37,846 nucleotides of DNA, from the NCBI GenBank assembly GCA_937893145.1, contig CALBJW010000105.1:1-37846 (forward strand), read 5' to 3'. The notes below the pieces were generated by a model. It ran no database searches and had not been told where the DNA came from. It worked only from the letters and a program-made list of their open reading frames with translations. The translations under genes were made by a program, and so were the position numbers. Below, one piece after another: positions 7,014-14,877 of this stretch (position 1 is its first letter; every line of letters begins with the position of its first letter). The DNA comes from an uncultured Prevotellaceae bacterium (lineage in GTDB: Bacteria; Bacteroidota; Bacteroidia; Bacteroidales; Bacteroidaceae).

Positions 7014-8896
7014 ATTTGTGGGTGTGCTTTCTTCTCCTTGCGCTGTTCTCTTGTTCCGAGAAAGCAGAGGAGACGATACTCACGGCAGATGATTTGTTTG
7101 CTGTGAGGGAGATAGCCTTTGATGGTATTGCAGGAGAGCAGAAGCATACCATTGAGTTTGAGGCACCTCACGCTTGGACTTCCGAGATACATAGTCTTGG
7201 AATGTGGCTTCAGGCTGATGTGTTTAAGGGAAATGCTGGAAGGGCAAGTATAACTGTTCGTCCTAAGAGTGATAATTTCGGAGTGACAGCTCGCGAGGCA
7301 ACTCTTGAGATTTACATCGATGGAATGGAGGCATACACCATAAAGGTGAATCAAGCTTCCGCAGCTACTGGCGACATACAAGTCAATGGACATGTCGATG
7401 AAGGACTGATGAACCTGAGAGCAGACGATTCCGGCAATGAATTTAGCGATACCCTCTGGGTGACATCCAGCAAACGATGGACCTTGAAGGCTGATGCCAG
7501 TGCTGCTGATGTGTTGTCGTTCGAGACCGATGGTGAATCACGAAACGGAGAAGAACAAACCGTGCAGGTTGTTGTCAAGGCTTCGTACAATAAGTTTTCC
7601 TCTTCTGTTTATGAAGGTAAGTTCTATATCCAGACAGAAGAAGGAACTGCTGTGCCTATAACAGTGAAGGCAGCCGCTAAGGTTGGAGTGTATGATTCCC
7701 AACATGCTCTGCAAGGTGAGGCGGAGAGAACAAGTTTCCAACTCGTTGATACACTAAAGACAGGACGATTTGAAACGAATTTCTATATCGACAGCAATAT
7801 CCGTTGGACACTTGGCGATATCCCTGAATGGATAGAAACCGCAACGGACAAGAACACAATCACCAATGTCACTTCAGCGGGCAAGATTACACAAGGTCGC
7901 CATCACATATCCTTCCAGTTGAAGAAGAACGCGTTGAGTCGTGATGGCAAGACAGGAATCATAGAACTCGTTGATGTTCGTGGCGAAGTGGTGAAGAAGA
8001 TAAATGTGACATACGCAGGTGTGGGTTCCAACTATGTGTCGAACAATCTTGCATTCAAAGGACAAGACCCATTCGGCAATCCTTGGGGCTTTGAAGCAAA
8101 GGCATCATCAATAGACAGGAATAATGATGCAGACTATTGGAAAGAGGTGAGTCATGAGTTTGAAATCACCACATCGTCCAACTTCACATCCATCAGTGAT
8201 GCTCCGTTCCATCTCATCCTTGTTCGTGGTGATGGAGGTGTGCCTCGCAAACAGGAAGTGCATTGGGCAAAGCTCGAGATGGTTGCTGGTAGTCCTTCAA
8301 TGACTGGCGACCTCTATACTCGTAAGATTGCTATCCGAGTGAATGATCGTGGCGATTCGGACGACAAGAACAAACTGACCAATCAAACAGAATGGCGATA
8401 TGCCTTCGTGTATATCGTTCCTCTTGATGTGTCGTTCAACGACCTTTGGAATGGCGACAAACTCAAGGATAAGTATGCCAACGACATGCTGATTATGGCA
8501 CAGAAGAATGACCCTGATGCTCAGTACACCTTCGGTTTCAAGGAGGTGAACGATGGTGGCACCGTTGATGTTCCTGCAAAGGGTGGGGCAATAACCTTGA
8601 GTGTCACACCAGGCAGTTATTCCCTGTGTGATGTGTTGATGCAGATGCAAGGAGCAGATGGCACATGGAGTCGTGTGGGTTCCGACATCTGTTCGATGGA
8701 CTACACTCGAAATGGCGAAGAACTCTCGACCATCACATTTACCTTGAGCGAAAACAAGAAAGTGACCAATCCATTCACTCACCAAACCGTTGGAGCACCT
8801 CGCCACATTAAGGTTTCGATAAATGCCTTCCTTGGTGACCTCGAAGGTACAAAGACGATTTTTGAGTTTTATATAAATCAGGCAATAGATGAATAA
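6986..8896 (+). CDS. BACON-domain surface lipoprotein
   Basis: 636 aa. The lipoprotein signal is MSLFVYRFKNLWVCFLLLAL followed by FSCSEKAEE, with the lipidated Cys in LFSC. At about residues 35-128 there is a BACON-like beta-sandwich (W in HAWTSEI, then NAGRASITVRPKSDNFG, REATLEIYIDG, ending IKVNQASA), and a second divergent copy follows at about 130-230. The remaining 400 residues are beta-rich and unrecognised, ending FEFYINQAIDE. BACON domains are associated with glycan or mucin binding in Bacteroidetes. Its last 8 bases overlap the next gene, indicating one operon. The start lies inside the octamer array. Base use shifts near 7350, after the first BACON domain: G-rich before, C-richer after, which hints at a mosaic origin. 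Confidence 0.8.
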   Translation: MSLFVYRFKNLWVCFLLLALFSCSEKAEETILTADDLFAVREIAFDGIAGEQKHTIEFEAPHAWTSEIHSLGMWLQADVFKGNAGRASITVRPKSDNFGVTAREATLEIYIDGMEAYTIKVNQASAATGDIQVNGHVDEGLMNLRADDSGNEFSDTLWVTSSKRWTLKADASAADVLSFETDGESRNGEEQTVQVVVKASYNKFSSSVYEGKFYIQTEEGTAVPITVKAAAKVGVYDSQHALQGEAERTSFQLVDTLKTGRFETNFYIDSNIRWTLGDIPEWIETATDKNTITNVTSAGKITQGRHHISFQLKKNALSRDGKTGIIELVDVRGEVVKKINVTYAGVGSNYVSNNLAFKGQDPFGNPWGFEAKASSIDRNNDADYWKEVSHEFEITTSSNFTSISDAPFHLILVRGDGGVPRKQEVHWAKLEMVAGSPSMTGDLYTRKIAIRVNDRGDSDDKNKLTNQTEWRYAFVYIVPLDVSFNDLWNGDKLKDKYANDMLIMAQKNDPDAQYTFGFKEVNDGGTVDVPAKGGAITLSVTPGSYSLCDVLMQMQGADGTWSRVGSDICSMDYTRNGEELSTITFTLSENKKVTNPFTHQTVGAPRHIKVSINAFLGDLEGTKTIFEFYINQAIDE

Positions 8897-11456
8897 AAAG
8901 ATAACATACATTTTACTCCTTATTGTAGCGTTGTTGGGCTTCGCTTCATGTTCTGAGGAAGAAGTAGTCTCGTCCGAAGGATATGGATATGTGCAGGTGA
9001 AGTTGCAGAAAGCCGCTACTCGAACATTGCTTGAAGGCAATCCTCTTGAACATCTTCGTGATGCAAAGAAGATTCGCCTTTCTTTGCGTTATAATGGTAA
9101 GACCATAGAACAGACACTCAACCTCCTTTCCTCTTCCGATGATGCAGCCGAATACCAGCTGCTCTCCGAAGATGTGGCAATGCAAAGCGGTGAATACAAG
9201 GTGCTTGGCTATGCCCTCTACGGTGATTTCAACGGAGGAGACATGGCTGAGGTTCTGCAAGTTGTCAGCATGGATAGTGATGTGTCGTTTGTAGTGCAGA
9301 AGGACCAACTCACACAGCAAACCTTCCTCGTGGAGGCAAAGGAATATGGCAAATTCTCTGCCCATATCATCCGCCTTGAACCACAAGCCACCCGTGCTGG
9401 TGCTCCAGTGTATAGCGAGCTGTTCAACTATAGCGACATAGACAGTGTGCAACTCGTTCTTGAGCGCAGTGTTGGTGGCATCGTGTATCGTGAAGACCGT
9501 AAGGTGAAGGCACATGCTAACCCTACCGACGAACCGACATACGAGACAGATAGCATCAATCTGCAGACAGGCAACTATCGACTTTCCCACTTCGAACTCT
9601 TCAATCGTCGAGGTAAGTTTATGTATGCACAGGATGTGGATGTTGCTTTTGAAGTGAAGCACTTTGCCCTCTCCAAATCCCAGATTGAAGTCCTGCAGCC
9701 TATGACACAAGGAGTGAAGGACGGTATAGCCCTCAAGCAGATTTGGGATGCAATGGACGGAGAGCATTGGAGTTTCCACGACCAGGGAGCATACGGTGGC
9801 AACTGGGTATTCAAGATGAGTGATGGTTCGCCACGCCCTCTTTCTGCATGGGTAAATCAGCCTGGAGTGATAGTAGGCAGTACAGGTCGTGTCATCACTC
9901 TCAATCTCGGAGCATTCAATCCTATGGGAGAAGTGCCAGATGCCATCGGACAACTCGATGCACTCGAACGCCTCTACCTTGGAGAACACACCGACGAAGT
10001 GTATTACACCCTCGAAGGAGTAGGGGGAATGCACTACACCATTTCACCTTATATAATAAATAAGACAACCGACCTCAAGCAGCATCGTATGGATATAGCT
10101 CGTGAAAGGGCTCTTATCCGTAAGTTGAATGTCACTCGTTCCCCTTTGCTCTCGCAGCAATATGATGCAGACATCAAGTCGTTGAAGTATGCAAGTTCAT
10201 CGGTACAGACAGGTTCCTACGACCCAGCCAACCGAATAACGGGCATTAGTGAGGAGATTGGTAAACTCACCAACCTCACCGAACTGTACATCGCCAATAC
10301 CCTCATCACTAAATTGCCTGCAAGCATCTCCAAACTCACCAATATCACCGACCTCGAACTCTACAACAATCCTTTCACAGAACTCGATGGCGACATCTTC
10401 AAGGGAATGACATACCTCACAGCTGTCAATATCGACCGTCTCTTCAATCTGTCCGAAGCACAGCTGCTTGAAGCACTTGACAAGATGTGTGAGAGTTGTA
10501 CAAGGATACAGTTGCTTTACCTCTGCAATCTGAAGCTCACTCGATTGCCAAGCAAGCTCAATCACCTTACCGACCTCCGACTTCTTGATGTTTCCACCAA
10601 CAAGATTTCAACCATATCCTCACTCCTTCCGATAGCACCAGTACAGGTTGTTCTTGACCACAACGAACTGACCTCTCTCCCTGCCGACCTCTTCAATGTA
10701 GATGACATCGAGTCGTTCTCATGTACTGACAACAAGTTGAAGGAGTTCCCAGCCGTGTTGAGTAATCTCAGCGGACTCTATTCCTTCAATTCCGTTGATT
10801 TGACAGGCAATAGGATGCATGGTTTCCAGGAGGGTTTCAGTGGCATCCGATGCGAGAAACTGCTTATGGGAGTAAACTACATGGGTCGTCGGCCAAACGA
10901 AACAGGCAGAGCATTCATGCCAGAGGAGTTTGCCAAGACAAAATCCATAATCAACTACCTCGACCTCTCGTACAACAACATCGACACCATTCGCAACAGC
11001 GCCATCAAGGGACTCACATACCTTCAGGCACTCGACCTCTCAAAGAATGAGTTGCGCTATCTGCCTTCCGCATTCAATGCCGAGAACCTCCCTTACCTCA
11101 CGGGTGTTGATGTGTCGCACAATCAGTTCCGTGGATTCCCAAACAACATCCTGAATGTCTCTTCACTTCAGCAACTCCTCATCTCCGACCAGGGCTATTT
11201 CCGCGATGAAGCAGAGACACAGTGGGTACGAACAATGACAACGTGGCCAGAGTATCTCCATCGCCATTCTTCGCTCACCAATGTTAATATGAGTGGTAAT
11301 GACTTCCGTGTCGTTACCAACTTCCCAGCAAACCTCACAACTCTCAATGTGACAAACAATCCAAACATCAAGATGGAGATTCCGAGTGATGTGTTGTATC
11401 GTATGTCTCAGGGATTATTTATTTTCTATTATGATGAAACACAAGATATTCATTAG
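8889..11456 (+). CDS. Leucine-rich-repeat lipoprotein (855 aa) with N-terminal DUF4458-like domain
   Basis: The start ATG overlaps the stop region of the previous gene (8889-8896). The lipoprotein signal is MNKKITYILLLIVALLGFAS followed by CSEEE. About residues 30-265 form an N-terminal domain like DUF4458 of Bacteroidetes LRR proteins. At about 275-345 there is an LRR cap-like segment (LKQIWDAMDGEHWSF; later GRVITLNLGAFNPMGEVPDAIGQL). A helical insert follows (about 360-430), then repeats to the end, for example LTNLTELYIANTLITKLPAS, LRLLDVSTNKISTIS and LQALDLSKNELRYLPSA. The protein is predicted to be exposed at the surface and to bind protein or glycan; no catalytic residues are seen. First of three LRR lipoproteins in a row. 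The + strand is C-rich here, opposite to susC. Confidence 0.88.
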   Translation: MNKKITYILLLIVALLGFASCSEEEVVSSEGYGYVQVKLQKAATRTLLEGNPLEHLRDAKKIRLSLRYNGKTIEQTLNLLSSSDDAAEYQLLSEDVAMQSGEYKVLGYALYGDFNGGDMAEVLQVVSMDSDVSFVVQKDQLTQQTFLVEAKEYGKFSAHIIRLEPQATRAGAPVYSELFNYSDIDSVQLVLERSVGGIVYREDRKVKAHANPTDEPTYETDSINLQTGNYRLSHFELFNRRGKFMYAQDVDVAFEVKHFALSKSQIEVLQPMTQGVKDGIALKQIWDAMDGEHWSFHDQGAYGGNWVFKMSDGSPRPLSAWVNQPGVIVGSTGRVITLNLGAFNPMGEVPDAIGQLDALERLYLGEHTDEVYYTLEGVGGMHYTISPYIINKTTDLKQHRMDIARERALIRKLNVTRSPLLSQQYDADIKSLKYASSSVQTGSYDPANRITGISEEIGKLTNLTELYIANTLITKLPASISKLTNITDLELYNNPFTELDGDIFKGMTYLTAVNIDRLFNLSEAQLLEALDKMCESCTRIQLLYLCNLKLTRLPSKLNHLTDLRLLDVSTNKISTISSLLPIAPVQVVLDHNELTSLPADLFNVDDIESFSCTDNKLKEFPAVLSNLSGLYSFNSVDLTGNRMHGFQEGFSGIRCEKLLMGVNYMGRRPNETGRAFMPEEFAKTKSIINYLDLSYNNIDTIRNSAIKGLTYLQALDLSKNELRYLPSAFNAENLPYLTGVDVSHNQFRGFPNNILNVSSLQQLLISDQGYFRDEAETQWVRTMTTWPEYLHRHSSLTNVNMSGNDFRVVTNFPANLTTLNVTNNPNIKMEIPSDVLYRMSQGLFIFYYDETQDIH

Positions 11457-13140
11457 TCTTCTCCTTATATGCACCTTCCTTCTTGGATGTAGCGAAAGTG
11501 CAGAACTTGAGACCTTCGGTTTGTCCGAAGAAGAACTCACCTTCCCTGCTGATGGAGGTTCTTTCTCTATCGATTTGAGTGCGGCAGAGGACTGGACCGT
11601 CTCTTGTGACAAGGAGTGGTGCATGGTCACTCCTGTGAATGGAATGGGTTCAACGACATGCGAGATTCGTGTTGATAGCAGTTACCTCTATTCCGAACGA
11701 GAAGCGCATCTCAACTTCCGTTGTGGCAGATATAGCCGTTTGCTTACTGTCAGACAGTTTGGATATGAAAAGGTCATCCGACTTGAGAAGACAGAGATTG
11801 AAGTGCCAGACTTCTCCGACTACGATGCCCTCTTCGAAGAGATACAGGTGGAGTCGAATGTCAATTACGACATCCTCGTTGAGTATGCTGATGCTGAGAC
11901 CTCAGATTGGATTACCGTAAGGAAAGAAGCACCAAAGGCACAGTCCGTTCCTCGCCCTGGCAAGGTTCGCATCAACTATAAGATGTATATGGACAGCAGC
12001 AAGGACCGCATCGCTACCATCATCTTCCGCCAGAACGATGCTGAGGAGGGCGAAACACCAGTCGAGAGCCGCCTTACCTTCCGCCAGACTCATGCTCAGG
12101 AGATAATCCCAAGTCGTGAGGGCGACTCGCTCGCCTTGCTTGCACTCACTCGCATCATGCGTGTATCTACAAATTGGGACACCAGCCAGTCCATGATTTA
12201 TTGGCAGAACATCAAACTTGAGGACATCACATACTTCAACACCAAACTCCAGCGCACCATCACCGAACCTCGTGTTGTGGAGGCATCCTTCACCATGTTC
12301 GACACCGATGGTGGCATACCTTATCAGGTTCGTTTCCTCGACCAACTTCGTGTCCTTATGTTCACAGCCAACGCCAATGCACATATCCGCCACATCGAAC
12401 TCGGCGAAGATGTTTGTTCCTTGCCGAAGCTCAAGGTTCTCAGTCTTGTGGGCTATGGCATCTCTTCGCTTCCTGATGCCATGAAGAATATGGACAATCT
12501 TGAGGAACTCGAACTCAGCGGCAACAACTTCACACAGTTGCCAATGGACATCCTCAAGGCTCTCGACAAGAAGAAACTTTGGTATGTGAACTTCGCCAAC
12601 AATCGTCGTCGTGATGTGTTCGCTCGTTTGTATGAGAATGCAGCAGTTCGTGACACACTCGGACTTCACGGACAACTTCCAGAGGAACTCTTCCAGCTCA
12701 AAAACATCAGTTACATAGGACTCAGTTACAACTACTTCGAGGGCAGCATCCCCGACATGGGATATGATGCCAGCCAGTACACCACACTTGCAGAGAAGGT
12801 GGCACACAATCCTGTCATGCCACAGCTTGAACAGCTGAGCATCAACCTCAATTACTTCAGCGGTGAACTTCCCGACTGGATTCTCTACCACCCTAATCTC
12901 CGTTGCTGGGACCCTTACACACTTGTGTTCAATCAGTACGAATCCTCTCGCGACTCTCGTGGTCGCAAGACAGGTTTCGCCAACGAACCCACAACAGTCG
13001 AACAGGTTTGTCCTCTCTGGTCCGCCTCCGATGATGAGAACAACGAATACTACGAGTCTCATCCTTTCAACCGCAAGAACACCTTCGACCCCAAACTGAT
13101 GTACGATATGTTACGACACGATGCAGTATATAGAAAATAA
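11431..13140 (+). CDS. BACON + leucine-rich-repeat lipoprotein (569 aa)
   Basis: I start it at the ATG at 11431 (MMKHKIFISLLLICTFLLGC, lipidated Cys in LLGC). The frame is open from an ATG at 11386, but that would put 15 non-signal residues in front. The start lies 26 bases inside the previous gene. After the Cys comes a BACON domain (about 25-110: DWTVSCDKEWCMVTPVNGMG, then LTVRQFG) and a second beta-sandwich (about 115-225, ending LTFRQTHAQE). A region with LRR-like repeats follows from about 290 (LPKLKVLSLVGYGISSLPDA, LEELELSGNNFTQLPMD, SYIGLSYNYFEGSIPD, QLSINLNYFSGELPD). Predicted surface binding protein of the same operon. The combined BACON-LRR layout supports a ligand-binding role but not a specific ligand. 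Confidence 0.85.
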   Translation: MMKHKIFISLLLICTFLLGCSESAELETFGLSEEELTFPADGGSFSIDLSAAEDWTVSCDKEWCMVTPVNGMGSTTCEIRVDSSYLYSEREAHLNFRCGRYSRLLTVRQFGYEKVIRLEKTEIEVPDFSDYDALFEEIQVESNVNYDILVEYADAETSDWITVRKEAPKAQSVPRPGKVRINYKMYMDSSKDRIATIIFRQNDAEEGETPVESRLTFRQTHAQEIIPSREGDSLALLALTRIMRVSTNWDTSQSMIYWQNIKLEDITYFNTKLQRTITEPRVVEASFTMFDTDGGIPYQVRFLDQLRVLMFTANANAHIRHIELGEDVCSLPKLKVLSLVGYGISSLPDAMKNMDNLEELELSGNNFTQLPMDILKALDKKKLWYVNFANNRRRDVFARLYENAAVRDTLGLHGQLPEELFQLKNISYIGLSYNYFEGSIPDMGYDASQYTTLAEKVAHNPVMPQLEQLSINLNYFSGELPDWILYHPNLRCWDPYTLVFNQYESSRDSRGRKTGFANEPTTVEQVCPLWSASDDENNEYYESHPFNRKNTFDPKLMYDMLRHDAVYRK

Positions 13141-13147
13141 CACTAAT

Positions 13148-14650
13148 ATGAAAATAAAAACTCTATTCCTCTATCTTGCCACTCTCCTTACGCTTGCAAG
13201 TTGTTCCGAGAAGAACACCGAAAAGCCATACGACCCTCTCACACAGGGTCGTCTTTCGTTTGAGTTAATACGCAATAATGTGTATATCATCTCCTCCCTC
13301 TCAGAGGCAAAGACCATCAAGGTCACACTCCTTTCCGAAGAGGGCGACACCATCGTTCTGCCAAGCCTTGAACTGACAGGCGATGAGAACCTTATCCGCA
13401 CCCCATACATACCTCTTGATGCTGGTGGCTATTGGGTTATCGGTTATCGTTGCTTCGACCTCCAGGCAGACCTCATAGACGACCTCGACATCACCATCGA
13501 TGAGGACAATTATGTTGAGGTGGAAGTGGGCGAAGACCTCGACATCCCACTTCCTACTTATGTCAAGAAGGTTCTTACCACGAGCAACCTCTACAACTCG
13601 CTTCAGGGCATCTGTCTTGAGATTCTTGGCGATGATGAGAGTCTGTGGCCAGCATCGTGGGACTTCGCCAGTGGTGAAATCACCATCGAGTGGGCAGGAC
13701 TTGAGTTCGATACCGACCAGTTCAGCAATCCTACCGATGTGATAGGTTTTGTGCTTGATGGCAATCCCGACTACATCATCAATAGCGACACATGGGAACC
13801 TATACTTGTCTCCCTTCCTGAGTTCAAGCATGTCAAGGTCCTTCCAGCATGTATTGTCAACCTCACCAAACTGCAGAGCATCGTGGTTCGCAACTGCGAC
13901 CTCGAAGAGATACCATCCGAGTTTGAGGATTCCCACATCACATCCCTTACAGTGGAGAACACCAACCTCGCCTCTCTCCCTTCTTCGCTTGCCCGCATGA
14001 CCGACCTCACCGATGCCTCCTTCATTGGCAATAAGATGACAGAGTTCCCAGAATGTCTCACAGGTGTCAAGACAATGGAGATGTTCACCATCGACAACGA
14101 GCGCATCACTTCCGTTCCTGCAAGCATATCAAATTGGTGCGATCATCTCACAGCACTCAACATCTGCAATACCGACATCACATCCCTTCCTGATGTGTTC
14201 GACAAGCTGTGGCGAGTGTCAACACTCAATTTCTCTGGCAACAAACACCTTGCCACCCTTCCTCCTTCCATCGGAATCGAGAACATACCATACGGCAATG
14301 GTGACACCTATTCCAAGAGCTACATCAGCGGACTGAACCTCAGCCGATGTGCCTTCACCGCCATCCCAGAGGCAGTGCAGCGTGCTGGCATTCTCACCCT
14401 CGACCTTGCCAACAACCAAATCACAACCCTCTCTTCCTCCGACCTCGAAGCGATGAGCGACCTCGAAACCCTCATCCTCGATGGCAATCCTCTCTCCTCC
14501 TTCCCTCGCATCACCAATCCGAACCTTGCCATGCTCTCCCTCATCGGCACAGGTCTCACCCGTGAGCAGGTCGATCTCTCAGGACTCCCAAAACTCAATC
14601 CTAAGTATGTCTTCTTCACACAAGAAGACTACGACAAGGTGTTTAAGTAG
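13148..14650 (+). CDS. Leucine-rich-repeat lipoprotein (500 aa)
   Basis: The start is taken as the ATG at 13148, seven bases after the previous stop, because MKIKTLFLYLATLLTLASC is a clean lipoprotein signal. An upstream in-frame ATG at 13121 would add nine residues overlapping the previous gene. Residues about 25-150 are a beta-rich N-terminal domain that resembles the start of the 855-aa protein in outline (RLSFELIRNNVYIIS..., later GGYWVIGYRCFDL). LRRs fill most of the rest: LQSIVVRNCDLEEIPSEFED, HITSLTVENTNLASLPSSLA, LTALNICNTDITSLPD, ILTLDLANNQITTLSSS, LETLILDGNPLSSFP. Last gene of the close-packed SusCD-LRR array; the strand is strongly C-rich. Confidence 0.85.
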   Translation: MKIKTLFLYLATLLTLASCSEKNTEKPYDPLTQGRLSFELIRNNVYIISSLSEAKTIKVTLLSEEGDTIVLPSLELTGDENLIRTPYIPLDAGGYWVIGYRCFDLQADLIDDLDITIDEDNYVEVEVGEDLDIPLPTYVKKVLTTSNLYNSLQGICLEILGDDESLWPASWDFASGEITIEWAGLEFDTDQFSNPTDVIGFVLDGNPDYIINSDTWEPILVSLPEFKHVKVLPACIVNLTKLQSIVVRNCDLEEIPSEFEDSHITSLTVENTNLASLPSSLARMTDLTDASFIGNKMTEFPECLTGVKTMEMFTIDNERITSVPASISNWCDHLTALNICNTDITSLPDVFDKLWRVSTLNFSGNKHLATLPPSIGIENIPYGNGDTYSKSYISGLNLSRCAFTAIPEAVQRAGILTLDLANNQITTLSSSDLEAMSDLETLILDGNPLSSFPRITNPNLAMLSLIGTGLTREQVDLSGLPKLNPKYVFFTQEDYDKVFK

Positions 14651-14663
14651 ATTCTTATTTATC

Positions 14664-14839
14664 AAGAATTAGAGAATTAGAGAATTAGAGAAATTTCTTC
14701 ATATACTCTTAAATGTATTAGAATTATCAAAGTATTACTTTGAGAAAGCCTGCCGGATGGATATCAATGCCTATGGCATTAGAAATTCTTGATAAATCAA
14801 ACTCAGTGCAAATAAATTCTTAAATTCTCTAATTCTTGA
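14664..14839. repeat. Inverted-repeat element with internal hairpin
   Basis: A perfect 17-bp inverted repeat, TCAAGAATTAGAGAATT (14664-14680) and its complement (14823-14839), encloses about 140 bp. The left arm continues as a TTAGAGAA octamer array (14671-14694). Inside lies the hairpin AATGCC-tat-GGCATT (14766-14780), followed by TTGATAAATCA. That ending resembles the TGATAAATCA that follows the core hairpin in the GxxExxY repeats. It fills most of the 227-bp gap between the LRR array and the next gene and may be a small non-autonomous element. No T-tract terminator was seen. Confidence 0.65.
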
Positions 14840-14847
14840 CAAAATAA

Positions 14848-14855
14848 TATTTTTG
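14848..14855 (+). promoter_or_regulatory. Possible -7 promoter element (TATTTTTG)
   Basis: TATTTTTG fits the Bacteroidetes TAnnTTTG consensus and lies 23 bases before the ATG at 14878. No convincing -33 TTTG is found about 19 bases upstream, where the sequence is TTCT. Confidence 0.4.
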
Positions 14856-14877
14856 AATCCAAAACTAAACTTATTAT

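Noticed and set aside
11386..11430. Upstream start for the 569-aa LRR lipoprotein
   Set aside because: The extra 15 residues come from the previous gene's coding sequence and precede a clear signal peptide at 11431.
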